Shown here piece by piece: positions 1 through 11,800 of a DNA stretch of 64,000 nt; position 1 is the first letter of the stretch, and each line of letters starts with the position of its first letter. The DNA lies in assembly GCA_030737835.1 (NCBI GenBank), contig JAUJYN010000012.1, forward strand, positions 9,588,618 to 9,652,617. The letters run 5' to 3'. The position numbers and the translations under genes are program-made. A model generated the notes under the pieces. That model was not told where the DNA came from. It did no database searches and saw only the letters and a program-made list of their open reading frames with translations. This DNA comes from Acorus gramineus (lineage: Eukaryota > Streptophyta > Magnoliopsida > Acorales > Acoraceae).

Positions 1-1253
1 CGCTGACGTGGCAGCGCTGACCGGGTCAATGGAGCTAGTTTTTACAAACATTCGATGGACGGGGCTATTTCTGTCGATATTCATTTTAGGAGGGCTAAAA
101 GTGCAAATTACCCTTAAAAAAAAAAAGCATAACTCGCATGTTTGTCATATTCCACGGCAATGATAACCGTGGATTTTCTCGATAGATTCTCGCGCGGTAG
201 ATTATATTATTTATATTGTATTTCATAGGTAATTAAGCTAATAATATCTCTATAATTATAAAAAAAAAATCTGACGCTAAATTGCACAATTGAAATGCAA
301 TAAATACAAAACAATGAATCTATTTTGACAGAGTATGTTGTAAAAAATCATTTATATGAATACTTCTTATGTCAACAAACACACAATCATACGAGGAGAT
401 GCATAGCTAAAAAGTCTTCCACTCGAGTTTTATTTATAAAATTAAGGGAACGCCTGAAATAAGAAAAGTGAGAAGAATAGGAACCACACAGTGAGATAGG
501 AGATGAGGTCTAACAAGTCCACCTGGTCCCTAAGCCCACAAGGAGCTTAGCAAGGAGCTGCTCCCTGACAAAACTCACCCTCTAGTCTTCTATAGAAAAT
601 TCCCCAATGCTTAAAGAAATTTAATTACAACCATGTCCCATGTATTTTCAACATACACCACTGTCGTCCTAAAAATGAAATGGTTTTTGAACAATCATAC
701 AGCCCAAGTGACTGAAGGGACGAGAGACTTTCGCACTGCGATCACCTCTTCTGAACCAGTTTCCGTCCGCCTCGCATAGATCGTCCAACGAAAAGGAGTA
801 CATAATTAATGTTGTAGGACCACTTGGAAGCGCCAAATTAAAGCAAAGCTAATACAACTTTTATCTTTCACAAATCTCCTAGTAAAATTAAGTGCATCTT
901 CTAGATCTGATTTACTTGACTGCTCTTCTTTTCTTCTAGTCTTGGTTCACGATCGATAGTGTTCTAGGATGTTAGTCAATTGACAGATTAATTATTTGCC
1001 CTTTTGTTCTATTTGTAATATTATGTATATAAAGAGTAGTGAGGAGACGTGGCACTGTAGATCGATTGGATCGACAACGTGAACGGAGCAATTAAATTCT
1101 CATTATAATATTAACAAATGCATGTTCAATGGTTGGTGGTAAGTCGAGTCCCACATCTATTTAAACATCCCTTGTACCGCCAAGAATTACACATACACAT
1201 GCATTATCCACCCAACCATAAACAATTAGAAAAGAAAAGAGAGGTTATAAGCC
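1..1253. other. AT-rich 5' flank of the acyltransferase gene
   Basis: No convincing coding sequence is seen here. The first 110 bases are GC-richer than what follows and look like the end of a repeat or a neighbouring element that lies mostly outside the window. The remainder is AT-rich DNA typical of a plant promoter region. Short open frames overlapping the gene start at 1118 are out-of-frame shadows. Confidence 0.6.
1158..1165 (+). promoter_or_regulatory. candidate TATA box (CTATTTAAA type)
   Basis: CTATTTAA lies about 90 bases before the start codon at 1254, which would put the transcript start near 1190 and give a 5' leader of about 60 nt. A second TATATAAA lies at 1026-1033 and would give a leader of about 200 nt. 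Which one is used cannot be decided from sequence alone; the nearer is preferred because of its spacing. Confidence 0.4.
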
Positions 1254-2570
1254 ATGAAGGTGAAGAAACAGATCTCAAAACTCTTAAAACCCAATTACGA
1301 GGGCAAAGATCTCCACTCCACCTCTTCCAAAAATGTACCTCTCTCCATCTTCGACACCCTAACCTTCGACACACAAGTCGCCATCATCTACGCCTATCGC
1401 CCTCCAAACCCTTCCAACTCCACCATCGAGAAGGGCCTCGCCAAGGCCCTCGCCGAGTACAGGGAGTGGGCGGGTCGGCTAGGCGAAGACACCTACGGAA
1501 AACCCGTAATCCTCCTCAATGACAAAGGCGTCCGTTTCGTGGAGTCCACCGTCGACTGCACCCTCGAAGAGTTCATGCCATTCAAGCCCTCCTCAACCTT
1601 GTTAACACTCCATCCTCCCTTAGAAAGAGGGGTGGAAGAGCTCGTCCAGGTCCAGCTCACCAGGTTCACCTGCGGCTCCCTCGCCGTGGGCTTCACGGCC
1701 CACCACCTGGTCGCTGATGGTCAAGCGACCAGCAACTTCTTGGTCGCATGGGGCCGCGCCACCCGCGGCGTCAACCTCGGACCCCTCCCGACGCATGACC
1801 GCACCATCTTCCGCCCCCGCAACCCACCCCAGATCGAATTTGAGCACAGAGGGGTCGAGTACGAGCCCATGAAGAAGAAGCCGGCGGTGTATGCCGATTG
1901 TGACCCGGACGTGATCGTCCACAAAACACATTACACGGAGGAATTCCTGATGAAACTCAAGTCGAAGGCCTCCGTTGGAACACCTAAACCTTACAGCACG
2001 TTCGAGAGCCTGCTCGCTCACCTCTGGCGAGCGACGACGAAGGCGCGTCGACTTAGCGCGTTAGAGACGACCCAAGTCCGGATCTCCGTGAACGGACGCT
2101 CGCGGCTCGGTCCCGGATCTCCCGGTACGGTGTCTAATGATTATTTCGGGAACCTGGTGTTATGGGCTTTCCCGAGGTCGCAAGTGAAGACCCTGGTGAG
2201 TGAGCCCATCCAATACGCGGCGAGGCTCATACATGAGGCGATTGCGAAGGTTGATGGAGACTACTTCAGGTCGTTCATTGACTTTGCGAACTCGGGCGCT
2301 GTGGAGAAGGAGGGGTTGGTCACGACCGCGGACATGACATCGTTGGTCTTGTGTCCTAATTTAGAAGTCGATAGTTGGCTGAGGTTCCCGTTTTATGACC
2401 TGGACTTTGGTGGTGGGTGCCCTGACTTATTCATGCCCACTTATTCCCCGGTGGAGGGGATGCTGTTCCTCGTCCCTTCGTTTGTTGGGGACGGAAGCAT
2501 CGACGTCTACGTGCCGTTGCATGAGAAAAACATGACCACATTCAAACAGATCTGTTATAACGTTGATTGA
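1254..2570 (+). CDS. BAHD hydroxycinnamoyltransferase (agmatine/putrescine acyltransferase-like)
   Basis: A single-exon, 438-residue protein, the normal length for BAHD acyltransferases, which transfer an acyl group from a CoA thioester to an alcohol or amine in the cytosol. The catalytic HxxxD motif is present at residues 151-155 (HLVAD followed by G). The second signature DFGWG appears at 384-388 as DFGGG. The NGRSRL stretch (280-285) and the C-terminal FKQICYNVD resemble agmatine, putrescine and tryptamine acyltransferases of the clade that makes phenolamides, often defence compounds. The start ATG at 1254 has a purine at -3 in a good context (AAGCCATGAAG) and begins the conserved N-terminal beta strand region. 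GC content is far higher than the flanks. Acceptor specificity (agmatine, putrescine, tryptamine or an alcohol) is inference; family membership is secure. Confidence 0.93.
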   Translation: MKVKKQISKLLKPNYEGKDLHSTSSKNVPLSIFDTLTFDTQVAIIYAYRPPNPSNSTIEKGLAKALAEYREWAGRLGEDTYGKPVILLNDKGVRFVESTVDCTLEEFMPFKPSSTLLTLHPPLERGVEELVQVQLTRFTCGSLAVGFTAHHLVADGQATSNFLVAWGRATRGVNLGPLPTHDRTIFRPRNPPQIEFEHRGVEYEPMKKKPAVYADCDPDVIVHKTHYTEEFLMKLKSKASVGTPKPYSTFESLLAHLWRATTKARRLSALETTQVRISVNGRSRLGPGSPGTVSNDYFGNLVLWAFPRSQVKTLVSEPIQYAARLIHEAIAKVDGDYFRSFIDFANSGAVEKEGLVTTADMTSLVLCPNLEVDSWLRFPFYDLDFGGGCPDLFMPTYSPVEGMLFLVPSFVGDGSIDVYVPLHEKNMTTFKQICYNVD

Positions 2571-2701
2571 TTGATGGGTCGAAGACTCGTGGCCACTACA
2601 CCTACACTGCGCAGCGTAATCTATCTTTTTCTATCTCTCATACACATACTTTATTGTTTTTTTATAATCAGTTCACCAACTCTTTTGATGTTATAAAGAA
2701 A

Positions 2702-2707
2702 AATAAA
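2702..2707 (+). terminator. AATAAA polyadenylation signal candidate
   Basis: A canonical AATAAA lies about 130 bases after the stop codon of the acyltransferase gene, in AT-rich DNA. The position suits a plant near-upstream polyadenylation element. Confidence 0.45.
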
Positions 2708-4837
2708 GTCAAACACAAATGAAGGTTACCATAGGGTCAGCTAGCTTTATGCTGCATCACATGCAGGCGGCAGGAAGCAGAACTAGTATTTCCTGTGCAT
2801 ATATATGTGTGTGTGAGAAGTACTTTGTAACATGCAGCTGATTAATTATATACTCATGTAGGCTACCGAGTCTCTTGTACTTTTTTTTTTTAGGAGAGTA
2901 GTGAATGTACTTAGACGATGAGATTGTGTTCTTGTTATTATATATATGTGTGCCTAAAAACTACCATATATTGTTAAACCTTCATAAAGACAAGTTGTGA
3001 ATTGAATCAATCAATGCTTTTATTATAATTATCTCAAGGGACAGAAATAGCTCTCAAGGGGACATAGAAGAAGAGAGAATGTCTGAAAGCTCTCCTGAAC
3101 ACTATTAAAGATCAAGGCTACGGCTTAACTTCCCCATGATAATAAGTATTCTGTATGTTTGCTTCCAGTTTCATTTCGTGTATAACAAAAAATTCTTTTG
3201 TGCAAATCAATGTTTGATCTCATCTGTTCTCGTTAATCCTAAAATAATATTGACATGAATTATTACATAACTCAAATTTTAAACATGATTGAAAACTAAT
3301 ACGAGAACTATATCCCATCCCGTGTCATGCATGTAGTTGTACTACCTCTATAGCTCCTAAGCAAATAGGTTTAGATTCTCTCACAAGCTTGGTAACAATT
3401 TTATCACAATCAAAAATTAAAATTTAAAAATTTAACAGGAGGATCCAAAAATAGCTTTAACCACAAAAAATGGAAGAAAAACTCATTGATCCTATCGTCA
3501 CTCTCCCATCTCATCTTTTGTATCACACCACATTCATGTGTATGCATGGTCAGAGGGTCCATTATAATTGATAAGAGTAATTTGATGGAGTTGTTGGTTG
3601 TGATGTAGCGTGTGTTGTTGGTCTCTTTGTTTTTATATCTTGTATCTCCTGATAAACTTCCTTTCTCGTGTTGGCATTTCTTTCATTCCTAATTTCTATA
3701 TTCCGACTTTTTGTAAATGTTTCATCAAGTTATAAAAGGTTTAAGTTTCGTTTAAATTAATGGTAATGGCAAGTGATATAATTTTTCGACCTTCAACATG
3801 TATAGTTGTCAATGTCGTTTTTTTTATGGTTCTTAGTGCGTGCAACGAATGTAGATCTGGTGCGAGAAGACAACTGGTATCGACGTGGGGAACAGTACTA
3901 CATATATACCTCCCCAATATAGTTTTGCGTTTAGATTAAACAATGTCTTATTTAAACATTCAAGATTTCCAATAATTGATCAACGACTACTGTGGCTTAT
4001 TTCCATAAAGCAAATTATTTAATTAGTCAGGAGTTGTTGGACATCTAAAGATTTTGAGAAATAAAAGACAAATGTCCGGCAAACATGCTTTTCAACCGAA
4101 CACCAAATCAACCAATAAGACAAGAAAACAATAAACAAATTATACAGAATATTTAAATGGGGCATAATGAAGGTCAAAGAGCGTATCAAGTGATTAGACA
4201 AAACAGTAATCATCTCTTGCGTGCATCAAACACATGAAGCCAAAATTTCATATTGTTTGCATGTTAATATATACAGTGTCTCTAGTGATCATACCACAAC
4301 GATTCATAATTTATCTGTGTAAATGGTAGATCTTGAGTTCGAGTTTTGACGTTGATTTATTGACGATTATTCATAAAAAATTTTCGTAAGATCAAGATAA
4401 ACAGGTGAAGATAATCTTTTCAACTTGGTTATAAAAACAGTCAAACGGATCCTCTCGCATAAAAAAAAAAAAAAAAAAATGTTATACAGTGAAGAGGGCC
4501 GACAAGTCCGAGTCACGTCACACCAACCCCTTTTTGTAGAAATTTAATAGTCCCATTTTTGACTAAAAATAGTTTCAGATGTTGACGTGGCCATTGATAG
4601 AGAGGCGGCTATCTTAAACAAAATGCCGTTCTAAGTTCTAAGATCCTACGACATGCCTGACCAGCCTTTGCCTTCTTACTTTTTATTTTTTTCAATAGTT
4701 TTTCTTTCCATTGTAAATTAGATCATGATTTATAAAAGACTGTTGTTACACTTATTTTTTTATCAATCAAATACAGTCATTTATATCCAGTTACAAATTT
4801 AATAAAGCACATATCTTGTTAGACGATATATATATAT

Positions 4838-5020
4838 TTTTAAATTTTTTCATACATTTATAAAAAATAAGTTTATTTAACTCAATATAAATTGATATAC
4901 ATTTTTAATTAAAGCATATACTTAATTAGGTGGTGTTATTATTTTTTTTAAAATAAAAACATGTGTGATTTAAGTTTTTTATTGATAAAAATAATTGAGT
5001 CTAACATTTTCCTTTATGAA
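4838..5020 (+). repeat. AT-rich dispersed repeat, copy 1
   Basis: This stretch aligns by eye with 5578-5765. Shared blocks include ACATTTAT plus AAAAAT, AAAGCATATAC, AAACATGTG and GAGTCTAACATTTT in the same order and orientation. The two copies are diverged in single bases and poly-A or poly-T lengths. The family is not recognised. Confidence 0.5.
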
Positions 5021-5577
5021 AAGTCTACTTTGTCATAAAATAAAAAAAATAAGATAAGCTGGCCGTGGGTTTCACCCTTGCACATGTAGGCCGCGGCTAT
5101 TAACATGGGCCTTCAAGAAACCTTCTACATGGGCATGAGAAGGGTATGTGTTTGTACATATGAGCGTTGATACACGTAGTCCGTTTTATAGTCTGTTTTG
5201 CAATCTCATATTGTATGGGATTCTATCATATATATAACGCAAATTATTTTATTATTTTTTTAATTTGAAAAAAAAATACACTAATGTATCTTAGTATATA
5301 CTTCATTTGAAGAGTACATCAATTTTTTTAAAAAGAAAACTGGTGTGAACTACAATTGGGGCTACAATCGGGGCTGGATGTATCATTTTCCTTTTACAGA
5401 TTCAGAAATCTTAATTTGTTCAATCCAGGGTTTGAGAATGGGCCCAACGCGACTGGGTCACTTGGTGGATACTATACACAAAGGCGATGTTACATTCAGT
5501 CCTTTTTCTAGTCTGAACTACAGTCTTATGTATCAACAGAAATTCAATGAACCATATGTATCGTTAGACAAGGTATA

Positions 5578-5765
5578 TACAATATTAACTTTTTTTTACA
5601 TTTATTAAAAATGAGTTCATTCAATTTAAAATTGAGTGATATGCATTTTTTTTTTTTACAAAGCATATACATCGTTAAATGATGTTTACTGTTAAAAAAA
5701 AAAAAAAAACATGTGGTTTACATTTTGTATTGTAAAAAGAATAGAGTCTAACATTTTTCTATACA
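5578..5765 (+). repeat. AT-rich dispersed repeat, copy 2
   Basis: Second copy of the repeat at 4838-5020, about 740 bases downstream and in the same orientation. The intervening DNA contains no recognised gene. The pair could be a tandem duplication or two insertions of one unknown element. Confidence 0.5.
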
Positions 5766-6214
5766 CAATTATACATCAAAGATGGAAGCCGTTCAGTTTA
5801 GAAAATATTAACAAACTTATGGTTTTTACTCAGAACTTACAGGATCTAGTAATTAGAAAGGTGTTTTGTCTTGTTTTTCATATTTCATATGAATGTTTTG
5901 TTCAATGTCAGTCTATTAATGCACTGCCTGGTCCTACTTGTACATATACTTTTGACAAGTAATGGGAGATAGTCTGATTCCAGACCTTGATACAAAAAAA
6001 AATCTGACGACCAGACCAAGGATTAAGCTGAGCCCGAATCTTGTTCATAATCCAATAGGCTTTAGGCAAAATTATCCTGGATACGTGTGAGTACACCTTT
6101 GTTAAGATGAAAAATCTAGGGGTGCCTCTATTTACACCCTTTCAATTTTCAAACTGTTTGCATGCTCTCTTAATATAAGAATTCAATATCCATTTAAAAT
6201 TGTTTAATTTATTC

Positions 6215-7300
6215 AAATATATTTGGGTGAGTGCTGGGATGAAGCAGAGATGGGAAGGCGGTGTGAACGGAGGGCCAAGACGGCAACCAGGGTGGAGTGG
6301 CAACAACTAGGATTCCGAGGGCCGGGCGGGGAGTCGAGGCTCAGAGGATGGGGGGTGGCAAACCGTTCACAGAAAGAAGGACCGGCGGGGGGTGAAGCCT
6401 TGACTCGTCCGGCGAGGGAAGTCTGGTGCTTTCGATGTCTGGGGTTAGGGCATACAAGTTGGGTCTGTCAGGACCCAATCATCTATTGGAAGTGTCGGGG
6501 GACGGGGCATCGTGTGGCGCGATGTCCGGTGCATGCCCAACCTTTGCCTCATCCTAGGGCCTTTCCAGTCTCTCTTCCATCATCCTTTGATCCCAACCTG
6601 GAGGAAGCATTTATGCGGCAGGGGCTACTGATGGAAGCACTGAACTGGACCTCTTCCCCACCGCAGGTGAAGGAGATTATTAATATCCGATGGGGACGCT
6701 CGACGGTGAAACGTGTCAGGGCGATTGGTGGGGGAATGTTCTCCATTTCGGTATTTTTGGGTTAGATCAGGAGAGAAATGCTCTAGGCGGGGAGGATTCA
6801 CACCAAGCAATGTTCGGTGTCCTTCAATCACTGGGTACCGGACTTTGGGACTCTCTCTCTTTCTCGCAGGTGAAAGTTTTCCCTTACGGGGATTTCGTTG
6901 CATTGGCTCGCAGTGGGGTGTGTGGGTGAAATCTTGGCGGGGTTTGGCAAGGTGGTAGAAGCTTTGAACTCCGGTAGAGATTTGGAGGGGAAGACGCTAA
7001 AGGAGGTGGTGCTGATTTCTAGGAGTCAAGTTCATCTCCATGCATCCCTCTTGGTGTCTCATGGTGCGGAGTAGTTGTATAGAGTGGCAATCAAGGCTGA
7101 GCCGATGAAGGCCGGATCGAGTGACGCTGTGGGGCCTCATCGGGAATCGGAGGTGCATAAGAGGGCGGGGCAGCCTGCCACCCACAGGTGGGGCGTCGTC
7201 CTGGCAAGGGCCTGGGGAGGCTGTTGGTCCGTACAAGAAACCAGCGGTCACAGTCGAAGCTCCGATCCTGTGGTGGATTGACGTGACCGGTTTCGGACCA
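6215..7300 (+). mobile_element. LINE (L1-type) ORF1 relic with CCHC zinc knuckle
   Basis: A GC-rich island in AT-rich DNA. The open frame at 6223-6765 (180 codons) has one complete CX2CX4HX4C zinc knuckle (CFRCLGLGHTSWVC) and directly after it a second knuckle that lacks its first cysteine (YWKCRGTGHRVARC). This tandem arrangement with a QDPI linker is typical of the ORF1 proteins of plant L1 LINEs. After 6765 the similarity continues only in broken frames up to about 7300, so this is a decayed copy without the endonuclease or reverse transcriptase. A host CCHC protein is less likely because there are no introns, no intact second knuckle and no complete frame. Confidence 0.6.
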
Positions 7301-7971
7301 GTTACTCCTTGTTCTAAATTTTCTTGAGAAAATGACTAAATTGTTCTTATTTTTTATTTTTACACATTTTACATTATCAAAAATAATCTTTGTAAATATA
7401 AAAAATATTAATTTTAACATGAAAATGATAAATTTCATCTAATAGATAGAAATTAAAAATGGGATGAACTATAAATCTGAATAGACCTATAAATATGCTT
7501 CATATTTTAAATGAAAAACAACTACTAAACAATAGCACATGAAGATACGAAGGTAATGCATGCAGTCTATTCAAATATTTCTCCATAAACCATCAAGATA
7601 TGAATAAAATGGTTATATCTTATGCAATGATAAATTTAATACATCAATAACCATCATTCCAAATCTTTAGGCTCATCACCAAAAACCATAATAATATTAG
7701 TCATATAACTGCCAGTGTGTGTCATTTCTTCCCATCATATACAATCCCCCGACTCCAAAATTTCACCCAAAAACGTTTGTTTGTACATCAATCTATCATT
7801 CCAGTTTGTTTATACATCAATCTATCATATAGACTATAGTCAAACCTCGAGTCAGCTGATTGTCATCCACCGGATAGCCTTGGAAAATTATTTTCATGTG
7901 ATCATCAGTTTCACACATTTGGATCAGCAACATTAACTTCTGCAGACCTGACTTCCACCCCATTCACACCT
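7301..7971. other. AT-rich spacer, 3' flank of the Spartan-like gene
   Basis: No coding region is seen. It separates the LINE relic from the stop codon of the minus-strand protease gene and should contain that gene's 3' UTR and polyadenylation site. No single polyadenylation signal stands out. Confidence 0.5.
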
Positions 7972-8831
7972 CTACATATCATCATCATCATCAGTCAAAA
8001 CTATGGTACTTTGTTTCTCCAGACCTGCCACTGCAGATTTATCTTCACTTCTTAGCTCAGATAACTTGGTATCGCATGCCAAGTTGGTTACTCTAAATCT
8101 AAAACAAGAGTGAGTGGGGCATGTGCCATCCATCTTCAATGGCCTCTGTTTTCTTCTCTTGTCAATTAAAGGTTCTTCATACTCCTCCTCCTCTTCATCT
8201 GCACAATAGTTCAACCACATGCTCATCACATTGTATTCTTTCTCAATTTTACCAGAGCAATTTTTCAATTTTGTGGTGTCTCCAAACTCTCTTCCTTTAT
8301 GCTTGTTCCTGAGCGAGGGAGTTCTAGCACGCGTTGTCGCTGCAGGAACTGCAGAATCTCGTGGCTCACCAGGTTTCTGTGGCTCTTTATGGGAATTTCC
8401 CTTGTGCCTTTTCCTTGTATATGTTATAACAGGTGAGGGAACTGCAGAATCATGTAGACCATCGGGTTGCCTCGACTCTTTATGGGAAATCTCTTTATGC
8501 GTTTTCCCGGGCAATGGAATTCTTGCATGCATTGGTATGGGCACTGCAGAATCATGCAGCTCTTCAGGTTCCCTCGACTCTTTAATGGAAATTCCTTTAT
8601 GCCTTTTCCTGGGCAAGGGAGTTCTTGCACGCTTTGTTGCCAGTAATGGAACTGCAGAACCATGTGGCTTTTCTTCATGTTCGCTTGACCTGTTTGAGTT
8701 TAGGCCCCCTCTCTGACTAGAGGAAGAAATATCACCAGGATCTCTCTCATTCTTAATTACTGGTAATCGCATTGCAGAACCATATGGTTTCTCCTCGGAA
8801 TCCCTTAAAACCTGATTTGAATTGCTTGTAA
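7972..8831 (-). CDS. Spartan-like exon 9: basic repeat tail with C-terminal SUMO-interacting motif
   Basis: This 860-nt exon starts after a TTTCCAG acceptor and encodes 285 residues. It holds four or five degenerate repeats of about 32-37 residues, each built as KP/EL-x-DSAVP, then a spacer, then RTPLPRKRHKG-like basic sequence, then KES-plus-P. The repeats lie roughly at 8290-8790. A lysine/arginine-rich region follows, then an acidic stretch DEEEEEYEEP, then a cysteine pair, and finally STIVLTDDDDDM. The hydrophobic IVL followed by aspartates is the classic form of a SUMO-interacting motif. The repeats are probably disordered and DNA-binding; that is inference. Confidence 0.7.
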
Positions 8832-11800
8832 CTGGAAAGAACTTCAGTGATCACTTACCAAAAAAAAAAGAACTTCAGTAATGTAGTTCGTATCGGATTA
8901 TCTAATTTATTCTTACTGGCATTGGCTTTTTTCATCTTCCTAACATAGGACCTTGTCTGACGGGCTTCATCCTTAGAAATCTGCTCGTGAACTTCATTCA
9001 AGCCTAAAACATGAGAAAGAGATGTGTAAATCCAAATTTGTTTTGTTAACTAATTAAATATGTTCATTGCTCATCTTGTGAAACCATGTCATCATAAAAA
9101 AGACACATTTGGCCGAGGAAAATACTCATATACTTCACTGTGTTCTCCTACTAATTTTAAAGTGCAACAATGAAGTCACGTGTCTATGAAAAAGAAGCCT
9201 TTGAACCAATATAGAAACACTTGAATTATATGCATTTTTTTAAATGTGAAAAGAGCATGTCTACAAATAATGTTATCCTCGTGTATATGTGGGGGCTATG
9301 TTTCAATTAAGCATTATTACAAAGTGAAACGCAGGGCACGAACAAATATTATGCGAAATACTTCTTGTAAACATGGAAACTTAGAGGTCTTTGAGGCGTT
9401 CGGCCGGGCAGAAAGCTCTTCTGCTTAGCCATTTTTCAAAAAATCCCCCCCCCCCCCCCCTCCATGTTGCTCTCTTGTTTAGTTCCTATCACTGAATCTT
9501 TGTTTTAATCTTACTTTAGACTTGTACAGGGACAACTCATTAATGAAACCACGGTAATATGTCTACCTTTGCCCAGAAAAAAAATGGAAACTTCAACACA
9601 CCAATAAATTCATTATTTTTTATCATAGATTCATGTCACCACTAACCAAAAAAAAATTACCCTATTAAATAGTCTTCAATAAATATGTTATATAAATGTT
9701 TCAATGATCATTATTCAGTTTTGAGGCTTTTGTCATTTCAGGCAAGCTGAAACACCACACAAGTGAAGCTTAAATGGTTTTTGTGCTATCACAAAATGAC
9801 AACAGATTCAAACCTTCCTGTTGGAGATTTGAATAATCTTCAAATGATCAGTCTATTTTCGTTACATAAACTGGAGAGATAATGGGAAAACCAAACCAAT
9901 CTTTACCGGGACCTCCACAAGGGATAGATGAATGTGTTTGCACACAATACAAGGATTCTACATGTGATAGGACTACAACTCTCATTCCCTGTTGCAAATG
10001 GTCAAATTTTCAAGAACTGAATAAAAAGAAACTAAATAAAAAAATCAGTATTACCAATTAGCATTTTCTTTTTTCTGGTCCCAGGTGGTTTATTGATCTT
10101 CTTGTAGCTACCATAGCAACGTTTCTTGTGTCTGCAAGAAAGAAATTCGCAATGAATATTCACAGATTCATAGCCAAATAGAAGCTTAAGATTTATTTAT
10201 TTATTTATTTTTGCGTGATTTCCCTTTTGAGGAATTAGTTTAAGAAATTGTTGATATTCCTATTGGAGTTATTGGATAAGCCAGTTGTTGGGCCTATTCC
10301 TGGAGGCCTAGGGGTTGGGGGGCAACGCCCCCATTACACATCTTGTAACTATATAAGGGACCTTTCGGCCTCCATTACACAATACATTATTCCATTTATT
10401 TCTTCTATTCCTACATTCCTAGTCCAAATTAGTCCAAGAAATTGTCATTTTTATTAGAGATGGCAATGGGATGGGTTACCCTGATAACCAGTCCCAACCA
10501 GACCCTGTCAAAATCACAAGAAGAAACTGTCAAAATCACAAGAAGAAACTGTCAAAAGGATGGTCTGACAGCAGATGAAGGGGGAGCAGGACAAGCACTA
10601 TCTGACTTGAGGGGGGAACTCGGAGGCGTTAGGGGCACGTCCTCATCCTGCTCGACGGGGACGTTTCGGTTGAACTAGGGGACTGTTCTTCTACCCCTAA
10701 GGAAAAGCCGATGCAGAAAGAGAAGAGGCGGAAGAGGAAAAAGAGAACGAGGAGTCATCCCCCACTTTGATGGTTCCCCGGTGAACACGGAGGAGGCATG
10801 AAGTCTCGAGGCGTGAAGCCAGGCCAACCATCAAACAGTAGAATCCATGCGATATATATGTTTCACGCCTCGAGGAGAATTAAAAAAGCACCTTGTGAAT
10901 GTGTTAAAAACAATAAAGGCTTGTTATATATAACATATATAAAACGCTGCCAGTGGTACACCGGTAAACCACACAAAAAAAAAAACCATCAGGTGTTGTT
11001 TTGTAAAATATATCAAGCCTCCAAAAAAAAAAAAAAGTCACTGCAGGGTCAAAGGTTAGAATCTGCAATTAAAATTGGGGCGGCGTTAAACGTGCAATAA
11101 AAAAACGGAGTTATTTTTCAAATTGGCCCTTTCTGTAATTCTCTTTAGGGATTTTTAGTTTTAAGTCCCCATAAACTATATGGTTTAGTGATCGATTCCT
11201 CACTTCTTTATATTTCGGTTTAAGTCCCCAGATTTCAAGGGTGTGTTCCTTTTTAGTCCCTCCCAGAGACCTATCCCTAAATTATTTTATTTTCTTTTTA
11301 GTCCCTAAGAGGAGCTAAAAAGAAACATACCCTTGAAATCTGGGGACTTAAACCAAAATATGAAGAAGTGAGGGATCGATAAATCATATAGTTTACAAGG
11401 ACTTATAACTAAAAATCCCTTCTCTTTATTGTTTTTTTTCCGCAATAATTAATAAAATCGTAGTCGATCGTCTACGATTTCAGAAAAAACAACATAATTA
11501 TATAAAAATATATTTAAAATTCATAAAAAAAAAATAAACAACAAATTAGAGAAGGGATAACACACTGTCACAATAAAACCCACAGTTCCAAAACCACAGA
11601 TGAACAAGTAAAACTACAATGCAGGAAGTCCAAACTTCTAAAGCAACATGGCTTATAAACAAAACTATATCTCATGCCAACAATTAAATCATTAATTTTA
11701 AAAATCACTATCCAAACAATAAGATAGTTATTTATATTTGTTGTTTTGGTTGAATCTAAGAAATTTATTTGTTTGAATCTCAATTGTTCATAACAAATGG

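Larger units (their letters stand above)
2708..6210. other. AT-rich intergenic region with repeat debris
   Basis: No gene is supported. The region holds poly-A tracts (for example around 4460-4478), AT-rich repeats and short chance open frames at 4019, 5345, 5711 and 5908, none with a recognisable domain. A diverged repeat pair inside it is listed separately. Confidence 0.6.

Noticed and set aside
1620-2021. 133-codon minus-strand open frame inside the acyltransferase gene
   Set aside because: It is the antisense shadow of a GC-rich coding sequence with clear BAHD motifs on the plus strand.
6223-6765. Host CCHC zinc-finger gene
   Set aside because: The second knuckle lacks a ligand, no complete frame follows, and the layout fits a LINE ORF1.
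8219-8716. 165-codon plus-strand open frame
   Set aside because: It is antisense to the repeat tail of the Spartan-like exon 9; its apparent repeats just mirror those.
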